A stretch of DNA of 64,000 nt, from assembly GCF_001857945.1 (NCBI RefSeq), contig NZ_CP017770.1, positions 1,302,001 through 1,366,000 on the forward strand. Reading direction: 5' to 3'. Both the position numbers and the translations under genes were made by a program. Positions 19,036-31,094 of this stretch are shown here, piece by piece. Every line of letters begins with the position of its first letter. Position 1 is the stretch's first letter. The notes under the pieces are model-generated. The model did no database searches, was not told the origin of the DNA, and saw only the letters and a program-made list of their open reading frames with translations. This DNA comes from Paenibacillus crassostreae (GTDB lineage Bacteria > Bacillota > Bacilli > Paenibacillales > Paenibacillaceae).

Positions 19036-20616
19036 TTGAACAAATATCAAAAACAGACATTTATCCAAGGTACATTAATACTATTATCAGCAGGGATCAT
19101 TAATCGAATCTTAGGATTTATCCCACGAATTGCTCTGCCTCGAATCATTGGTGCAGAAGGTGTTGGTATTTACCAACTCGGATATCCTTTTTTCCTTGTC
19201 ATCATGACATTAATTACTGGAGGAATCCCACTTGCTGTCTCTAAACTAGTGTCTGAAGCAGAAATAGCTGATAATCCGCAGGCTTCTCGAAACGTTCTAC
19301 GCATTAGTTTTGGTTTAACATTTGGACTTGGCATCCTATTTATGTTTCTCTCCATTTGGTTTGCACCCTGGGTTACGCAAGTCATTCTAACAGATCCAAG
19401 AGTATATCATACTTTTGTCAGCATGAGTCCCATGCTAGTTATTGTTGCTATATCCTCCGTGTTCCGCGGATACTTCCAAGGTAAACAAAATATGATTCCT
19501 TCAGCCGTTTCCTCTATTGTAGAGACGGTGGTTCGGATTATTTGCGTTCTGTGTTTTTCATTTATGCTTCTGCCTAAAGGAATTGAATTTGGTGCTGCCG
19601 GTGCAATGCTGGGTGTTATGGCTGGTGAGTTTGTAGGCCTACTTATATTATTATATCACTATCATGCAGATGACAAGCATAACACATCATCTAATTCAGC
19701 TGGTAAGTCTCTGGAAGTTCCCAGAATGGAAGGCGGCGTACTTCGCCGTTTGCTCAAAATTACAATTCCAGTTACCGCTGGCAAACTAGTAGGTTCCTTT
19801 TCCTATTTATTCGAATCCATAATTACTGCACAAAGTCTAGCCTTAGCTGGGTTTGCTACTTCTGTCGCAACGGCTCAGTATGGTGCGTTGCAAGGTATGA
19901 TCATTCCCCTACTACTATTACCAGGAGCACTAACAACATCTCTTGCAGTTTCTCTCGTACCTTCTTTATCTGAGGCTGCGGCACGTAATGAGCATGCCAC
20001 TATCCACAAAAGACTTAATCAAACTATTAATATTGCGCTCGTAACCGGAGCACCATTCTCTGTGCTAATGTTTATCCTATCTGCTCCATTATGTTTATTA
20101 CTGTACAGCAATCAGGAAATTTCGGGTATGTTACAGCTTATGGCGCCATTCACCTTATTTATTTACATACAGGCTCCTCTACAAGTAGCACTTCAGGTAT
20201 TGGATCATCCAGGTAAAGCTTTACGGAATACATTGATTGGAGCAATTATTAAGTTATTCCTTATCTGGTACTTATCCTCACAACCAGAGTATGGTATTTA
20301 CGGTGCCGTCATTGCCATTATTATTAACAGCATTATTGTTACCTTACTACATGGTTTCAGCGTAACACGACTACTCTCGTTCAAATTCAATATTTTAAAT
20401 ATGTTAAAAATATGTTTTGCTATGCTTTTGATGGGTATAGGAGTTCAACTCGCTTATACTCAACTACCTTTTCACCAACATACATGGTTACAATTTCTTA
20501 TCTCATGTGTCATTGGATTCGCAATATATATGGTGATAATTTTTAGAATCAAGCTCGTTTCTATACGTGATATTGAAAAAATACCGATTATCGGACAATG
20601 GCTCCCATTCAAGTAA
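19036..20616 (+). CDS. spoVB: Stage V sporulation protein B (polysaccharide-lipid flippase)
   Basis: MOP-superfamily membrane protein of 526 residues, close to MurJ-type lipid II flippases, needed for spore cortex synthesis. Residues 8-60 contain the family's GTLILLSAGIINRILGF and GVGIYQLGYPFFL segments, and about 14 hydrophobic helices follow. Start is TTG 19036 with GAGGGAG about 6 nt upstream. It is monocistronic, and its stop is only 7 bp from that of the convergent DUF421 gene. Confidence 0.92.
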   Translation: MNKYQKQTFIQGTLILLSAGIINRILGFIPRIALPRIIGAEGVGIYQLGYPFFLVIMTLITGGIPLAVSKLVSEAEIADNPQASRNVLRISFGLTFGLGILFMFLSIWFAPWVTQVILTDPRVYHTFVSMSPMLVIVAISSVFRGYFQGKQNMIPSAVSSIVETVVRIICVLCFSFMLLPKGIEFGAAGAMLGVMAGEFVGLLILLYHYHADDKHNTSSNSAGKSLEVPRMEGGVLRRLLKITIPVTAGKLVGSFSYLFESIITAQSLALAGFATSVATAQYGALQGMIIPLLLLPGALTTSLAVSLVPSLSEAAARNEHATIHKRLNQTINIALVTGAPFSVLMFILSAPLCLLLYSNQEISGMLQLMAPFTLFIYIQAPLQVALQVLDHPGKALRNTLIGAIIKLFLIWYLSSQPEYGIYGAVIAIIINSIIVTLLHGFSVTRLLSFKFNILNMLKICFAMLLMGIGVQLAYTQLPFHQHTWLQFLISCVIGFAIYMVIIFRIKLVSIRDIEKIPIIGQWLPFK

Positions 20617-20623
20617 CCCTGTT

Positions 20624-21385
20624 CTACTTTGATGGGTTTCCGAACTTATTATCTTTTAAATCAATATAGATTTGATTGTTATGATCAATACTACACAGAA
20701 AAATATCCTTAAAGTCACTTACTCCTTTAGATTGAATCTCGTTCTTTAACCAGAATCGTGACTTATTAATTAATATTAAATTTTCATCCATGACTCTACC
20801 ATCCATAATTAATGGAATTGGTAACCCTTGATTATTCACCTTTCCTCTAGGAATAAGTATTTTTTTTCTACTCTTCAATTTCTTAGATCTTGTATAAGAC
20901 TCTTTACTGTATCGGTCAGACTCCGAAGTAATCTCTTTTGGAAAAACCGTAAGTTGGCCCGTCGTCTCTAATATCGCAAACTCCACATTCGCGATGTTAT
21001 CGATATCTTTTTGACGAATCTGAAACATTAGATCATCCAGATTATATCGTTGATTCTTCATCGCTTCTCGATGTATCTTTCCATTGGATATGAGTACCGT
21101 GGGTTTACCATCAAACAATAGCCGCAATTTCCTACTTTTCAACCCAATTTGGGCGATAACGATTTGTAACAGTACAAGTGTAACCATCGGAATAATTCCG
21201 TCCATAACCGGTCGTTTAATATCATCAATCACAAAAACGGCAATTTCCGCAATCATGATAGATATTACTAGATCGAATATGGAGAGTTTTCCAATTTCTC
21301 TTTTTCCCATAATTCGAATCGTGGCATATATCACAACATACATCAGCAATGTTCTCAAAATATATGTCATAAACTCAGATGGCAC
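20624..21385 (-). CDS. DUF421 membrane protein (YetF/YdfS-like)
   Basis: Membrane protein of 253 residues with three N-terminal helices (about 8-85) and two soluble DUF421 modules. The block TLLMYVVIYATIRIMGKREIGKLSIFDLVI is the family signature. In B. subtilis members such as YetF, YrbG and SpoVA-associated YhcN-region proteins occur in spores, but the role is not settled. Start GTG 21385 has GGGAGCGGG upstream; ATG at residue 6 is an alternative. The cytoplasmic part is rich in Lys/Arg (SKESYTRSKKLKSRKK). Confidence 0.85.
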   Translation of the reverse strand: MPSEFMTYILRTLLMYVVIYATIRIMGKREIGKLSIFDLVISIMIAEIAVFVIDDIKRPVMDGIIPMVTLVLLQIVIAQIGLKSRKLRLLFDGKPTVLISNGKIHREAMKNQRYNLDDLMFQIRQKDIDNIANVEFAILETTGQLTVFPKEITSESDRYSKESYTRSKKLKSRKKILIPRGKVNNQGLPIPLIMDGRVMDENLILINKSRFWLKNEIQSKGVSDFKDIFLCSIDHNNQIYIDLKDNKFGNPSK

Positions 21386-21581
21386 TTATACCCGCTCCCT
21401 TAATCTAGTTTCGATTGAACATATTATATTGTTATTGTCACCTTATATCAGACAACCCATTCAAATATCATGACTTTCAATTCATGGAATCATTCATTTC
21501 GATGAGTTGTTATTGTAATACTAGGGCAAGCCTCATCATACAATTACAGTAATAAGTGGAGTAAGAGGGGGTACTAATAAT

Positions 21582-21971
21582 ATGCAGTTTATCCGTCAGT
21601 TCATCTCATTTAGAATTAACAATTCGATTCTAGCCGGGCTATGTTATGCATTCTCTTGGATGATGCTAGGGGCGTTCATTCTATCATTATTATTATGGTT
21701 GTCCGGCATGCAAGAACATGAGCTTGCTAAGTACACCTATATCATTCACGGAATTTCCTCCGCAATAGGTGGAATTGTATCTGGGAAACGTTCAGGAAGT
21801 AAAGGATGGGTTCATGGGGGAATAACTGGATTGTTATACGGAATTATTATTCTACTTATTGGTTTTCTCGCATTAGATAACTCTTTTACTACGAATGATT
21901 TGATTGGCATTTGTGTCAGCATTATTATTGGGGCAACTGGTGGCATGTTCGGTATAAATTTAAAGAAATAA
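21582..21971 (+). CDS. TIGR04086/DUF3792 membrane protein (YrzE-like)
   Basis: Small membrane protein of 129 residues with four hydrophobic helices (about 16-42, 50-70, 77-97, 104-124) and glycine-rich packing motifs (GGIVSGKRSGSKGWVHGG). This is the family found next to yajC in Bacillales, named TIGR04086; no function is established. Start ATG 21582 is preceded by AGAGGGGG. It converges with yajC across a shared terminator. Confidence 0.8.
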   Translation: MQFIRQFISFRINNSILAGLCYAFSWMMLGAFILSLLLWLSGMQEHELAKYTYIIHGISSAIGGIVSGKRSGSKGWVHGGITGLLYGIIILLIGFLALDNSFTTNDLIGICVSIIIGATGGMFGINLKK

Positions 21972-21987
21972 TAGTCACCAATGACAA

Positions 21988-22031
21988 ATAGAGGTTGTTC
22001 ATCAGTATAATTACTAATGGACAACCTCTAT
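21988..22031. terminator. Bidirectional terminator between DUF3792 gene and yajC
   Basis: ATAGAGGTTGTTCAT/ATGGACAACCTCTAT forms a 15-bp stem with one G-U pair between the two convergent genes. Confidence 0.75.
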
Positions 22032-22072
22032 TGTGTTGAGAATAATCCGATTGGATCTCAACTATTTACTAT

Positions 22073-22375
22073 CTACTCGTTGCGTACACCTTGACTTATA
22101 GAACTACGGTCAAAAGTTAGCTTAGTTGCATCATTTACAAGAAGTACAATCGTATCATCTGTGATTTCTACAATCGTACCATGAAGTCCACCAATTGTTA
22201 CTACTTTGTCACCCTTAGAGAGTGCTCTCAACATAGCAGTACGTGCCTTTTGTTTCTTCTGTTGAGGACGAATTAACAAGAAGTAAAAGATCGCAAACAT
22301 TAAAACAAACGGCCAAATTAGTGAAACGATACCTGATGCTCCACCAGCCCCAGCATCTGCTGCAAATTCAAACAT
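22073..22375 (-). CDS. yajC: Preprotein translocase accessory protein YajC
   Basis: Single-pass membrane protein of 100 residues with one helix (about 19-37) followed by RPQQKKQK and a small basic/acidic cytoplasmic domain containing GDKVVTIGGLHGTI. It associates with SecDF. The start ATG 22375 is preceded by AAGGGGG. It is the third gene of queA-tgt-yajC, 31 bp behind tgt. Confidence 0.94.
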   Translation of the reverse strand: MFEFAADAGAGGASGIVSLIWPFVLMFAIFYFLLIRPQQKKQKARTAMLRALSKGDKVVTIGGLHGTIVEITDDTIVLLVNDATKLTFDRSSISQGVRNE

Positions 22376-22406
22376 TTTTTTTCCCCCTTAAAATGATTGC
22401 ATTATC

Positions 22407-23573
<1,167 letters not shown>

Positions 23574-23587
23574 TCATTCAACTTCGA

Positions 23588-24616
23588 TTAGTAAATAAAC
23601 ATCGCATCCCCAAAACTAAAGAAGCGATATTTCTCTTTCACTGCTTCTTGATACGCTTCAAGAATATGTTCTCGGCCCGCCAATGCACTTACAAGCATCA
23701 CCAACGTAGACTTTGGTAGATGAAAGTTCGTGATCAAAGCATCAACAACCTTAAATTGATAACCTGGATACATGAAAATACTTGTCCATCCACTACTTTC
23801 CTTCAATGGTCCACCTGCACATTTCTGTCCTACAGTTTCTAGTGTACGAGCAGATGTTGTTCCTACAGCAATAATTCTTCCACCGTTTTGATGAGTTTTA
23901 TTCAATAAATCTGCTGTTTCTTGTGATAAAGAATAATACTCCTCATGCATCACATGGTCTTCTACTTTTTCTACAGACATCGGACGGAAGGTCCCTAGTC
24001 CTACATGAAGAGTAATGAATGCCACGGATACCCCTTTGGCACGAATCTCTTCAAGTAACTCATCTGTGAAATGAAGGCCTGCTGTAGGTGCTGCAGCTGA
24101 ACCTTCATGACGCGCATACACGGTTTGATAACGTTCACGATCTTCAAGCTTATCTTTAATATATGGAGGAAGTGGCATTTGACCTAACCGATCAAGAATC
24201 TCGTGAAATATACCTTGATAAGAAAAAGCAAGAACTCGAGCGCCCATTTCGCCTTCAGATTCAATGACTGCTTTAAGTTCATCACTAAAAGTAATAACAT
24301 TACCTTGCTTAAGCTTTTTGCCAGGTTTCACTAATACTTCCCAGCGATCCTGACCTAAATTTTTAAGTAACAGAATTTCAGCTTTAGCTCCTGTTTCCTC
24401 TTTCACTCCGAAAAGTCTAGCAGGAATAACACGCGTATCATTCAGTACCAATGTATCTCCAGACTTAAGGTAACCAGTAATCTCCTTAAAGGAATGATGC
24501 TCAATTGTTCCTTTTTCTTTGCTCAACGTTAGCAGTCGTGATGAACTTCGATCTAGAAGTGGTGTCTGAGCAATCAATTCTTCTGGTAGATCAAAATTAT
24601 ATAATTCTACATCCAT
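23588..24616 (-). CDS. queA: S-adenosylmethionine:tRNA ribosyltransferase-isomerase
   Basis: Queuosine pathway enzyme that transfers the ribosyl part of SAM to preQ1-modified tRNA, giving epoxyqueuosine. The protein is 342 residues from the ATG at 24616 ([17 protein letters not shown]), the family's normal start and length. The family's C-terminal [19 protein letters not shown] and the TAGLHFT block are visible. The longer in-frame start at 24646 would overlap the gene upstream. Seven bp behind the SpoIID-like gene. Confidence 0.96.
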   Translation of the reverse strand: MDVELYNFDLPEELIAQTPLLDRSSSRLLTLSKEKGTIEHHSFKEITGYLKSGDTLVLNDTRVIPARLFGVKEETGAKAEILLLKNLGQDRWEVLVKPGKKLKQGNVITFSDELKAVIESEGEMGARVLAFSYQGIFHEILDRLGQMPLPPYIKDKLEDRERYQTVYARHEGSAAAPTAGLHFTDELLEEIRAKGVSVAFITLHVGLGTFRPMSVEKVEDHVMHEEYYSLSQETADLLNKTHQNGGRIIAVGTTSARTLETVGQKCAGGPLKESSGWTSIFMYPGYQFKVVDALITNFHLPKSTLVMLVSALAGREHILEAYQEAVKEKYRFFSFGDAMFIY

Positions 24617-24623
24617 GTTGTCG

Positions 24624-26732
24624 TCATTCCTTAACAATAGTGACATTTTGATAATAGTGTTTCAAAATATCCTGATAATCATTCCCTGCATCTGCCATGC
24701 CTTTGGCTCCCCATTGAGAAAGTCCAAGTCCATGTCCGTTTCCTTGCCCAATAAATTTAAATTTCTCACTTGCATCCACTACAATCGCCTTAGAATCACC
24801 ATTCATGATGACTGTCGTATTCCCATTTAAACTATTAATTCCCGATGAAGAGATCACAGAAGTAGATGAATTAGTTGCTTGTACCGTTGCACCATCTGAA
24901 CCTAATACAGTATAACTTCCAGTGGATACAATATCAAATAATGTACTCGGTAATCCATTTAGTGCTGATCTAAATTGATCTGGATACCTAACATTTAAAA
25001 ATTGACCATTCACCATTAGTTCAATAACCCGGCCAGAAGGTCCCCTTTTCGTAATTTCTAATGTACGGATCGTAGTAGGTAATTCTGATAAAGACCTTCC
25101 TTGCATAGTCTTAAGTAACTCTGCTGAGGTATAAGGGCCTCTGATCCAAGAGTATGAGTTCGATTCTGTAACTTTATCAAGAATAACTGCCATATCCCCA
25201 GGGTTAAGTTTACCAATTGGTTCTACAGTTGATTGAATTTGGGGTATGGGGCGGACATTCGTATTTGTCGCTGTTACGGTTAGTTGAGTTAGTCCTGCTA
25301 AAGTTGTACTGGTCAATTCTTTCACATTATCTGCACGAATGTAACCTGTAAGTCCATTATTCAGTAATACATAATACCACATTTGCAAACTATTCTCGGC
25401 GGATAAATCCCCTTCACTTGTGACACTTGAGAAAGTATTATTGTTGCTATTCCATACTTCACTAGAATCTGCAGTAACTCCACCACTATTAGATGAGAAG
25501 ATCGTCTCAACCACCTTACCATCTTTAACCAGAATTTCTCCCTTTGTATCATCGACAGCTTGTGTAATACTAGGTGCTTCCGTACTTATTCCGTTATAGA
25601 CTTGGCTTAATGTCGTATCAACCACATCTGCCACTTTAAATTTGTTTTTTTGGAATATCGCATAACTTCTTGCTGCTACCGCTTGGGATTTCAGTGCTGC
25701 TGCTGGCCATGATGAAGGAGTTTCTCCTCCGACAACGGAATACAAGTATTGTTCTAAGGGTAGTTCATTTATCAACGATAGCTGACCATTATATGAACTT
25801 ATTTCCAGATTCCCTCGATAACTACGTTTTGATCTCTCCATAACTTTCATCGTATTGTTTTGATTTGGAATCCATACCTTTGTAGATTCACCGCTAATTT
25901 GATAATGATCAACTGTCTTGAGAGCAGTTGTATTAAGTCCAACGTCCTGACGTAGAATCAATGCTGGAATGGATGAATCTACAGTCGATAATTGGATCCC
26001 TGGTATAACTAAATTGATATCTTGTTGGAGTATCGTTAATTCACTAACGTTTATTGCCTCGCCTACCCACACCCCATATTGTATTCCACCAGTAAGTGGA
26101 TATTGGACTGCGACCCTAGCGTCATACCCAGCATTAAACATCATATTTTGTTGTTCAATAGCTTGATCTATCGTAGTAAAATTCCCTACTGATAAATGAT
26201 TATTTCCTTTTAACGATGGGACTTGTCCATTCAGATTAGCGCCTACTGTTTGATTAACGCGATTCACAGCATCTGTGCCTGCTTGTTCAGTAGCATACAT
26301 GCCAGTATACAATTGATATACAGGGAGTCCACCTAATGATGAACTAAATAGAATTGGTTTATCCACGGTAGATGATAATTTCTGTGATACCTCCATCGCC
26401 ATTTTCCAATCTGTTGTCTCCAATACTTTTACACGAAAGGAATCTAAGCTAAATCGAACTTGATTATTAGCTGGTAAGGACACCATCTGCTGGTACCCAG
26501 CCGATCCTATGACTCCGGCATTCCAAGGTGACTCAGATTCTAGAGTAACCGCTGGAACAACTGATTTATAAGTGCTTCCCAAATCAAGAAACATAGCCAC
26601 TCTTATCGTATCTGGAACAAATCCTGCTGCCATAACTCCAGTTGGACTATTCAAGCAACTCAAGCCAATAACTACAATTAGCAACCATTGTGTCAAACTC
26701 TTCAAGACTTTTTTCTTTCTATCACGAATCAT
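24624..26732 (-). CDS. SpoIID/LytB-domain secreted protein
   Basis: Secreted or membrane-anchored protein of 702 residues. A signal sequence (about 10-36) is followed by a SPOR-like region (about 60-260) with repeats of a G(Y/N)xARVA type, then the SpoIID/LytB peptidoglycan transglycosylase domain. The first half of that domain has [21 protein letters not shown] with the conserved Glu, and the last half has [19 protein letters not shown] at the C-terminus. An SH3-like insertion (about 450-545, [19 protein letters not shown]) splits the domain. It is larger than B. subtilis SpoIID (about 343). It is upstream of queA in the ruv-queA-tgt block. Role in spore engulfment or cell-wall turnover is inferred. 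Confidence 0.85.
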   Translation of the reverse strand: MIRDRKKKVLKSLTQWLLIVVIGLSCLNSPTGVMAAGFVPDTIRVAMFLDLGSTYKSVVPAVTLESESPWNAGVIGSAGYQQMVSLPANNQVRFSLDSFRVKVLETTDWKMAMEVSQKLSSTVDKPILFSSSLGGLPVYQLYTGMYATEQAGTDAVNRVNQTVGANLNGQVPSLKGNNHLSVGNFTTIDQAIEQQNMMFNAGYDARVAVQYPLTGGIQYGVWVGEAINVSELTILQQDINLVIPGIQLSTVDSSIPALILRQDVGLNTTALKTVDHYQISGESTKVWIPNQNNTMKVMERSKRSYRGNLEISSYNGQLSLINELPLEQYLYSVVGGETPSSWPAAALKSQAVAARSYAIFQKNKFKVADVVDTTLSQVYNGISTEAPSITQAVDDTKGEILVKDGKVVETIFSSNSGGVTADSSEVWNSNNNTFSSVTSEGDLSAENSLQMWYYVLLNNGLTGYIRADNVKELTSTTLAGLTQLTVTATNTNVRPIPQIQSTVEPIGKLNPGDMAVILDKVTESNSYSWIRGPYTSAELLKTMQGRSLSELPTTIRTLEITKRGPSGRVIELMVNGQFLNVRYPDQFRSALNGLPSTLFDIVSTGSYTVLGSDGATVQATNSSTSVISSSGINSLNGNTTVIMNGDSKAIVVDASEKFKFIGQGNGHGLGLSQWGAKGMADAGNDYQDILKHYYQNVTIVKE

Positions 26733-26758
26733 CGGATGTTTCCTCCTGAGCTAGTCAT

Positions 26759-27766
26759 TTAATTCTGTTGAGGTGGTTGTGGTAATCCTAAATGTTGATA
26801 CGCTGTGGAAGTTACCATTCTACCGCGTGGAGTTCGTTGTAGGAATCCAATCTGCATCAAATAAGGTTCATAGACATCTTCAATCGTTTGACTTTCTTCC
26901 CCTATCGTAGCCGCGATCGTATCTAACCCTACAGGTCCTCCACGAAAGCTCGTAATCATCGTATGAAGTATTTTATAGTCAATCTGATCTAAACCTCTTG
27001 GGTCTACTTGTAACATATGGAGTGCCTGATCCGCAATATCCCTTGTAATCATCCCATCACCACGTACTTGCGCATAATCACGTACACGTTTTAATAACCG
27101 ATTAGCAATACGAGGGGTTCCCCTTGCTCTTAGAGCAATTTCATCCGCTGCATCCCCGATAATTTCAATCCCAAAGATTTCAGCACCTCTTGACACAATA
27201 TAACTCAACTCATCTACGCTATAGAACTCTAGACGGCTAACTACACCGAAACGGTCTCGAAGTGGTGCTGATAATAGTCCTGCACGTGTTGTAGCTCCTA
27301 TCAATGTAAACGGTGGTAAATCCAAACGGACAGATCGAGCACTAGGACCCTTACCGATCATTATATCTAATGCAAAATCCTCCATCGCGGGGTACATGAC
27401 TTCTTCTACCGTCCGATGTAGACGGTGAATCTCATCAATAAATAGTACGTCCCCCTCTTGTAGATTAGTTAGTAATGCAGCCAAATCCCCCGGACGTTCA
27501 ATAGCAGGACCTGAGGTTGTTCGTAAATTCACACCTAGCTCATTAGCAATAATATTGGCTAGCGTCGTTTTACCAAGGCCTGGAGGGCCATATAGGAGCA
27601 CATGGTCTAGGGCTTCGTTACGCATCTTAGCTGCTTCTATATAAATTTTCAGATTTTCCTTCACTTGATTCTGACCAATATACTCTGCCAAATAGCGAGG
27701 GCGAAGACTAAGCTCTACTGCTTGATCTTCCATCATCAAGTTTGCTGAAATAATTCGGTCTTCCAT
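26759..27766 (-). CDS. ruvB: Holliday junction branch-migration ATPase RuvB
   Basis: AAA+ motor of 335 residues with Walker [13 protein letters not shown] (about 59-70), Walker B FIDEIHRL, sensor [18 protein letters not shown] and the C-terminal winged-helix DNA-binding domain. It forms hexamers on RuvA-bound junctions. It follows ruvA by 19 bp in a ruvC-ruvA-ruvB operon. Confidence 0.97.
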   Translation of the reverse strand: MEDRIISANLMMEDQAVELSLRPRYLAEYIGQNQVKENLKIYIEAAKMRNEALDHVLLYGPPGLGKTTLANIIANELGVNLRTTSGPAIERPGDLAALLTNLQEGDVLFIDEIHRLHRTVEEVMYPAMEDFALDIMIGKGPSARSVRLDLPPFTLIGATTRAGLLSAPLRDRFGVVSRLEFYSVDELSYIVSRGAEIFGIEIIGDAADEIALRARGTPRIANRLLKRVRDYAQVRGDGMITRDIADQALHMLQVDPRGLDQIDYKILHTMITSFRGGPVGLDTIAATIGEESQTIEDVYEPYLMQIGFLQRTPRGRMVTSTAYQHLGLPQPPQQN

Positions 27767-27785
27767 TTATTATCGCTCCTCTTCC

Positions 27786-28400
27786 TTAGCCCGCATAGAG
27801 CAGTTTGAGCGCCCGTTTCATTAAGACGTCTACCGTTTCTTCATATGTGACATCGTCTTTGATCTTTAACCAAACTCCGTCAAGTTCCGTTTCTGTGTAA
27901 CCTAAAGCTTTCAATCCTTCCCTAGCTTCAGACCAAGCCGAGCCGTCCCCAACTTGCGGTTCTGGAACTGTAAATAATCCTCCTGAAATCACATTTGTTG
28001 CGAATCCATCCAGCTTGTCCTTCAAATCAAGAATCATCCGCTGTGCAGTCTTCTTACCTATGCCCGGAAGCTTCGTTAAGAATGTTATATTCTCTTGATA
28101 TATCGCAGACACCACAAGATCAGGGTTACCCCCACTTAATATGCCAAGTGCAACCTTTGGACCAATACCCGACACCTCAATTAGCTTACGGAACAATTTC
28201 TGTTCTTCCCTTGTTGGGAACCCGAATAATAATATGGCATCTTCTCGTACATTATAGTGTATGTAGATTGTTAATTCGCCTTCCATCTTAGCAAAGACAA
28301 ATGGATTCGGACAAAACACCCGATAACCTACACCACGGACATCAATAACTACATAGTCATTTTCTAAATGGACAACGGTACCTTTTAAGAAATCAATCAT
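27786..28400 (-). CDS. ruvA: Holliday junction DNA-binding protein RuvA
   Basis: RuvA of 204 residues: N-terminal OB fold (MIDFLKGTVVHLENDYVVIDVRGVGYRV), two helix-hairpin-helix motifs (ISGIGPKVALGIL-type and LPGIGKKTAQRMI), and the C-terminal domain that activates RuvB. The ATG at 28400 overlaps the ruvC stop as ATGA, which points to coupled translation. A longer in-frame start at 28454 would lie in ruvC and lacks support. Confidence 0.96.
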   Translation of the reverse strand: MIDFLKGTVVHLENDYVVIDVRGVGYRVFCPNPFVFAKMEGELTIYIHYNVREDAILLFGFPTREEQKLFRKLIEVSGIGPKVALGILSGGNPDLVVSAIYQENITFLTKLPGIGKKTAQRMILDLKDKLDGFATNVISGGLFTVPEPQVGDGSAWSEAREGLKALGYTETELDGVWLKIKDDVTYEETVDVLMKRALKLLYAG

Positions 28401-28900
28401 TTCCCCAATACCTCTTTTAACTTCGAATTTAGTGTGGAAGAATGGGCATGGCATATAGCTACAGCCAGAGCATCAGCAACATCATCCGGTTTAGGAATTT
28501 CCTTCAGGTGAAGATATATTCGTACCATTTCCTGGACTTGTTTTTTCTCTGCCTTCCCATATCCTACAATAGCTTGTTTTACTTGTAAGGGCGTATATTC
28601 AGCGACTGGTAGTCCCTTTTGCACCGCAGCCAGAATCATGACACCACGTGCTTGGCTTACAATCATTGCCGTCGTTACATTACGATTGAAGAAAAGTTTC
28701 TCGAATGCAACGGCATCTGGCTTATATTTATCTATTAATTGTACTATACCTTCATATACATGTAGCAACCGATCTTCTTCTGGTGTATGGGCTTCTGTCT
28801 GAATACAACCATATTGAACCGGAGTGACCTTACTTCCTACCTTGTCTACAAAACCAAATCCGACAATGGCGATACCCGGATCAATCCCTAAAATGCGCAA
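28397..28900 (-). CDS. ruvC: Holliday junction resolvase RuvC
   Basis: RNase H-fold endonuclease of 167 residues with its catalytic acids visible in ILGIDPG (Asp7), FEKLFF (Glu) and PDDVADALAVAICH (two Asp). TTG start at 28900 has AAGGAG 8 nt upstream. B. subtilis lacks RuvC and uses RecU, so the presence of ruvC separates this organism from B. subtilis and fits Paenibacillus. It overlaps ruvA by 4 bp. Confidence 0.95.
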   Translation of the reverse strand: MRILGIDPGIAIVGFGFVDKVGSKVTPVQYGCIQTEAHTPEEDRLLHVYEGIVQLIDKYKPDAVAFEKLFFNRNVTTAMIVSQARGVMILAAVQKGLPVAEYTPLQVKQAIVGYGKAEKKQVQEMVRIYLHLKEIPKPDDVADALAVAICHAHSSTLNSKLKEVLGK

Positions 28901-29059
28901 GTTAATCTCTCCTTCATCATAAAGCGAACATATGTATTCGTTATCTTATTATATGAAAAACTAAGCACTAAGTCTATTATCAAGTAGAAAGCTCTTTCGT
29001 ATTACGTAATCCTTTTCATTCTATAGGCGTTACCTATTATTTTAATAGATATAATTGGA

Positions 29060-29089
29060 TTGACCAATTGTTTTTCAATTCATTATAAT
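29060..29089 (+). promoter_or_regulatory. Sigma-A promoter of ilvE
   Basis: TTGACC (29060-29065) and TATAAT (29084-29089) with an 18-nt spacer. The spacer AATTGTTTTTCAATT is a palindrome only loosely like a CodY box. Confidence 0.8.
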
Positions 29090-29130
29090 GAAAGAAGTAT
29101 ATTTCTATTAAACTCAGGAGGAGTTAAAAT

Positions 29131-30195
29131 ATGAAGGACATTCAAATCTCCATTAGAGAAGATCTTAAACAGAAGCCAGATCAAGATCATCTTGAATTTG
29201 GACAACACTTTACGGATCATATGTTTTTATTTGATTACAATTCCGAACAGGGTTGGCATGACCCTCGTATTGTCCCATATGGCCCTATCGTATTAGAACC
29301 AGCGGCGATGGTATTACACTATGGTCAAGCTGTGTTCGAAGGTATGAAGGCATTCAATACAAACAATGGCAACGTTCTTTTATTCAGACCCCAAAAGAAT
29401 ATGGAACGTTTAAATCAATCAAACCGCCGTCTTGAAATTCCAGAAATCGATGAAGAATTCATTCTACATGCTATTCAGACCCTAATAAATGTAGATAAAG
29501 AATGGATACCTTCTGGCAAAGGTACTTCTTTATATATTCGTCCTTTTATTATAGCGACTGAACCATGTCTTGGCGTAAGAGCTGCTCATAACTATCAACT
29601 ACTAGTGATTTTATCTCCAGTTGGTGCTTACTATAGCGAAGGACTAGAGCCTGTTAAAATCAACGTAGAGTCCTCCTATTCCCGAGCTGTACGTGGTGGG
29701 TTAGGAACTGCCAAGGCAGCAGGTAACTATGCAGCAAGTATCAAAGCACAGACTGAGGCTAAAGAAGCAGGATATTCCCAAGTACTCTGGTTAGATGCAC
29801 TAGAAAGAAAATATGTTGAAGAAGTTGGCAGCATGAACATATTCTTTAAAATTAATGGTACAGTCATTACACCAGAGTTGAACGGTAGCATTCTAGCAGG
29901 AGTAACTCGTGATTCCATCATTGAACTTTTGACTAATTGGGGAATAACAGTCGAAGAACGTCGGATTTCGATGGATGAAATCTACCAAGCCCATAAGGAT
30001 CATACTTTAGAAGAAGTATTCGGAACAGGTACTGCGGCTGTCATTTCTCCTGTTGGTGAATTATTCTGGGATGATCGCCAAATAATCATTAATGATGGTT
30101 GTATTGGAGAACTGTCTCAACAGCTTTATGATACTATCACTGGGATTCAAACTGGAATGGTCCCTGATACACTTCAGTGGACAGTACAAGTATAA
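29131..30195 (+). CDS. ilvE: Branched-chain amino-acid aminotransferase
   Basis: Class IV PLP aminotransferase of 354 residues, the long (BCAT/eukaryote-like) type. It interconverts branched-chain amino acids and their 2-oxo acids. The PLP lysine is in GLGTAKAAGNYAAS (about 190-203), and QVLWLDALERKYVEEVGSMN and the GTGTAAVISPV phosphate-binding block are present. It is a single gene between ruvC and bofC, with strong promoter, CAGGAGG ribosome site and terminator. Confidence 0.93.
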   Translation: MKDIQISIREDLKQKPDQDHLEFGQHFTDHMFLFDYNSEQGWHDPRIVPYGPIVLEPAAMVLHYGQAVFEGMKAFNTNNGNVLLFRPQKNMERLNQSNRRLEIPEIDEEFILHAIQTLINVDKEWIPSGKGTSLYIRPFIIATEPCLGVRAAHNYQLLVILSPVGAYYSEGLEPVKINVESSYSRAVRGGLGTAKAAGNYAASIKAQTEAKEAGYSQVLWLDALERKYVEEVGSMNIFFKINGTVITPELNGSILAGVTRDSIIELLTNWGITVEERRISMDEIYQAHKDHTLEEVFGTGTAAVISPVGELFWDDRQIIINDGCIGELSQQLYDTITGIQTGMVPDTLQWTVQV

Positions 30196-30203
30196 AACAA
30201 AAG

Positions 30204-30236
30204 AAGAGATCTCCCTAAGTTGGGAGATCTCTTTTT
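30204..30236. terminator. Terminator between ilvE and bofC
   Basis: AGAGATCTCCC/GGGAGATCTCT stem with a TTTTT tail on the plus strand and a usable T run on the minus strand. It serves both convergent genes. Confidence 0.9.
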
Positions 30237-30258
30237 ATCATGGAGAATTTTATGTTTC

Positions 30259-30954
30259 TTAATCTGCTCGCTTCATTACATTCTCCGAATATTCTTGTGC
30301 ATAATCACTGAAAGTGGATATAACACTATTGTATTCATCAATATCTTGAATTCGAATTCCTTCATATAATTGTTCTAATACACCTTCAGGAAGTGCCGAT
30401 TCCATCGAATTAATATCAAGTTGAAAAAATGTCTTTAGTACCTTTTCTTGTTTAGGAGGTCCTTCGAATAAAGTTAGATTCCCTTTATCATCCATACTTA
30501 TATAAGCTTTTTGTTTACATGCAGGTGATAGATCCTCAATTGATTCCACTAACCATACATCTTCATCTGCAGTAAAGTAGCCTTTCCAAGTGGGATTATC
30601 CCGCAATAGTCCAGCAATATCATCTGAACTCATCTGATCAATAACACTTTCTTCACGACCACATATATAGTTTTTTTGAATAACTACCTTATGAAATTTT
30701 CCAGTGTTATTTAATCTTTGTAAAAATTGAGAATCGTCTTCGGTTTGATCCATCCATTCTGTTTGTTGTAGGTATTGTAAGGTTTCTACCGCAATTTGCG
30801 GCTTCGAATTTAATAATGATTGAATTTTTTCAGATATCTGCATACTCCACCATATCATCGTTGCTATGATTAGGCATATTGCTATGGTCCCTACTTGACG
30901 CTTCCACCATTTCCAATTTCTCTTTATCCTTTTTTTTAGCTTTGAAGCGTTCAT
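30259..30954 (-). CDS. bofC: BofC, forespore signalling factor
   Basis: Protein of 231 residues with a single N-terminal membrane helix (about 22-40) after a strongly basic stretch (KLKKRIKRNWKWWKR), then an exported domain ending in the BofC C-terminal block VWLVESIEDLSPACKQKAYISMDDKGNLTLFEGPP. In B. subtilis BofC restrains SpoIVB, the signal protease that activates SpoIVFB. Here spoIVFA/FB lie about 18 kb away in the same window. It shares a terminator with ilvE. Confidence 0.85.
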   Translation of the reverse strand: MNASKLKKRIKRNWKWWKRQVGTIAICLIIATMIWWSMQISEKIQSLLNSKPQIAVETLQYLQQTEWMDQTEDDSQFLQRLNNTGKFHKVVIQKNYICGREESVIDQMSSDDIAGLLRDNPTWKGYFTADEDVWLVESIEDLSPACKQKAYISMDDKGNLTLFEGPPKQEKVLKTFFQLDINSMESALPEGVLEQLYEGIRIQDIDEYNSVISTFSDYAQEYSENVMKRAD

Positions 30955-31094
30955 GCTAATCCCCTTCTATCTGCTTACTTTTCTATATTGTGACCGAGCA
31001 ATAGTACATTTATACTAAGAAGCAGATATGGAAACAATTAGAGCAATATCCTCCATTACATATGAAATAAAATAAATTAATTTATATAAACGCG

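Noticed and set aside
29066..29083. CodY box in the ilvE promoter spacer
   Set aside because: AATTGTTTTTCAATT differs from AATTTTCWGAAAATT at five of fifteen positions. It is palindromic but too weak to call.
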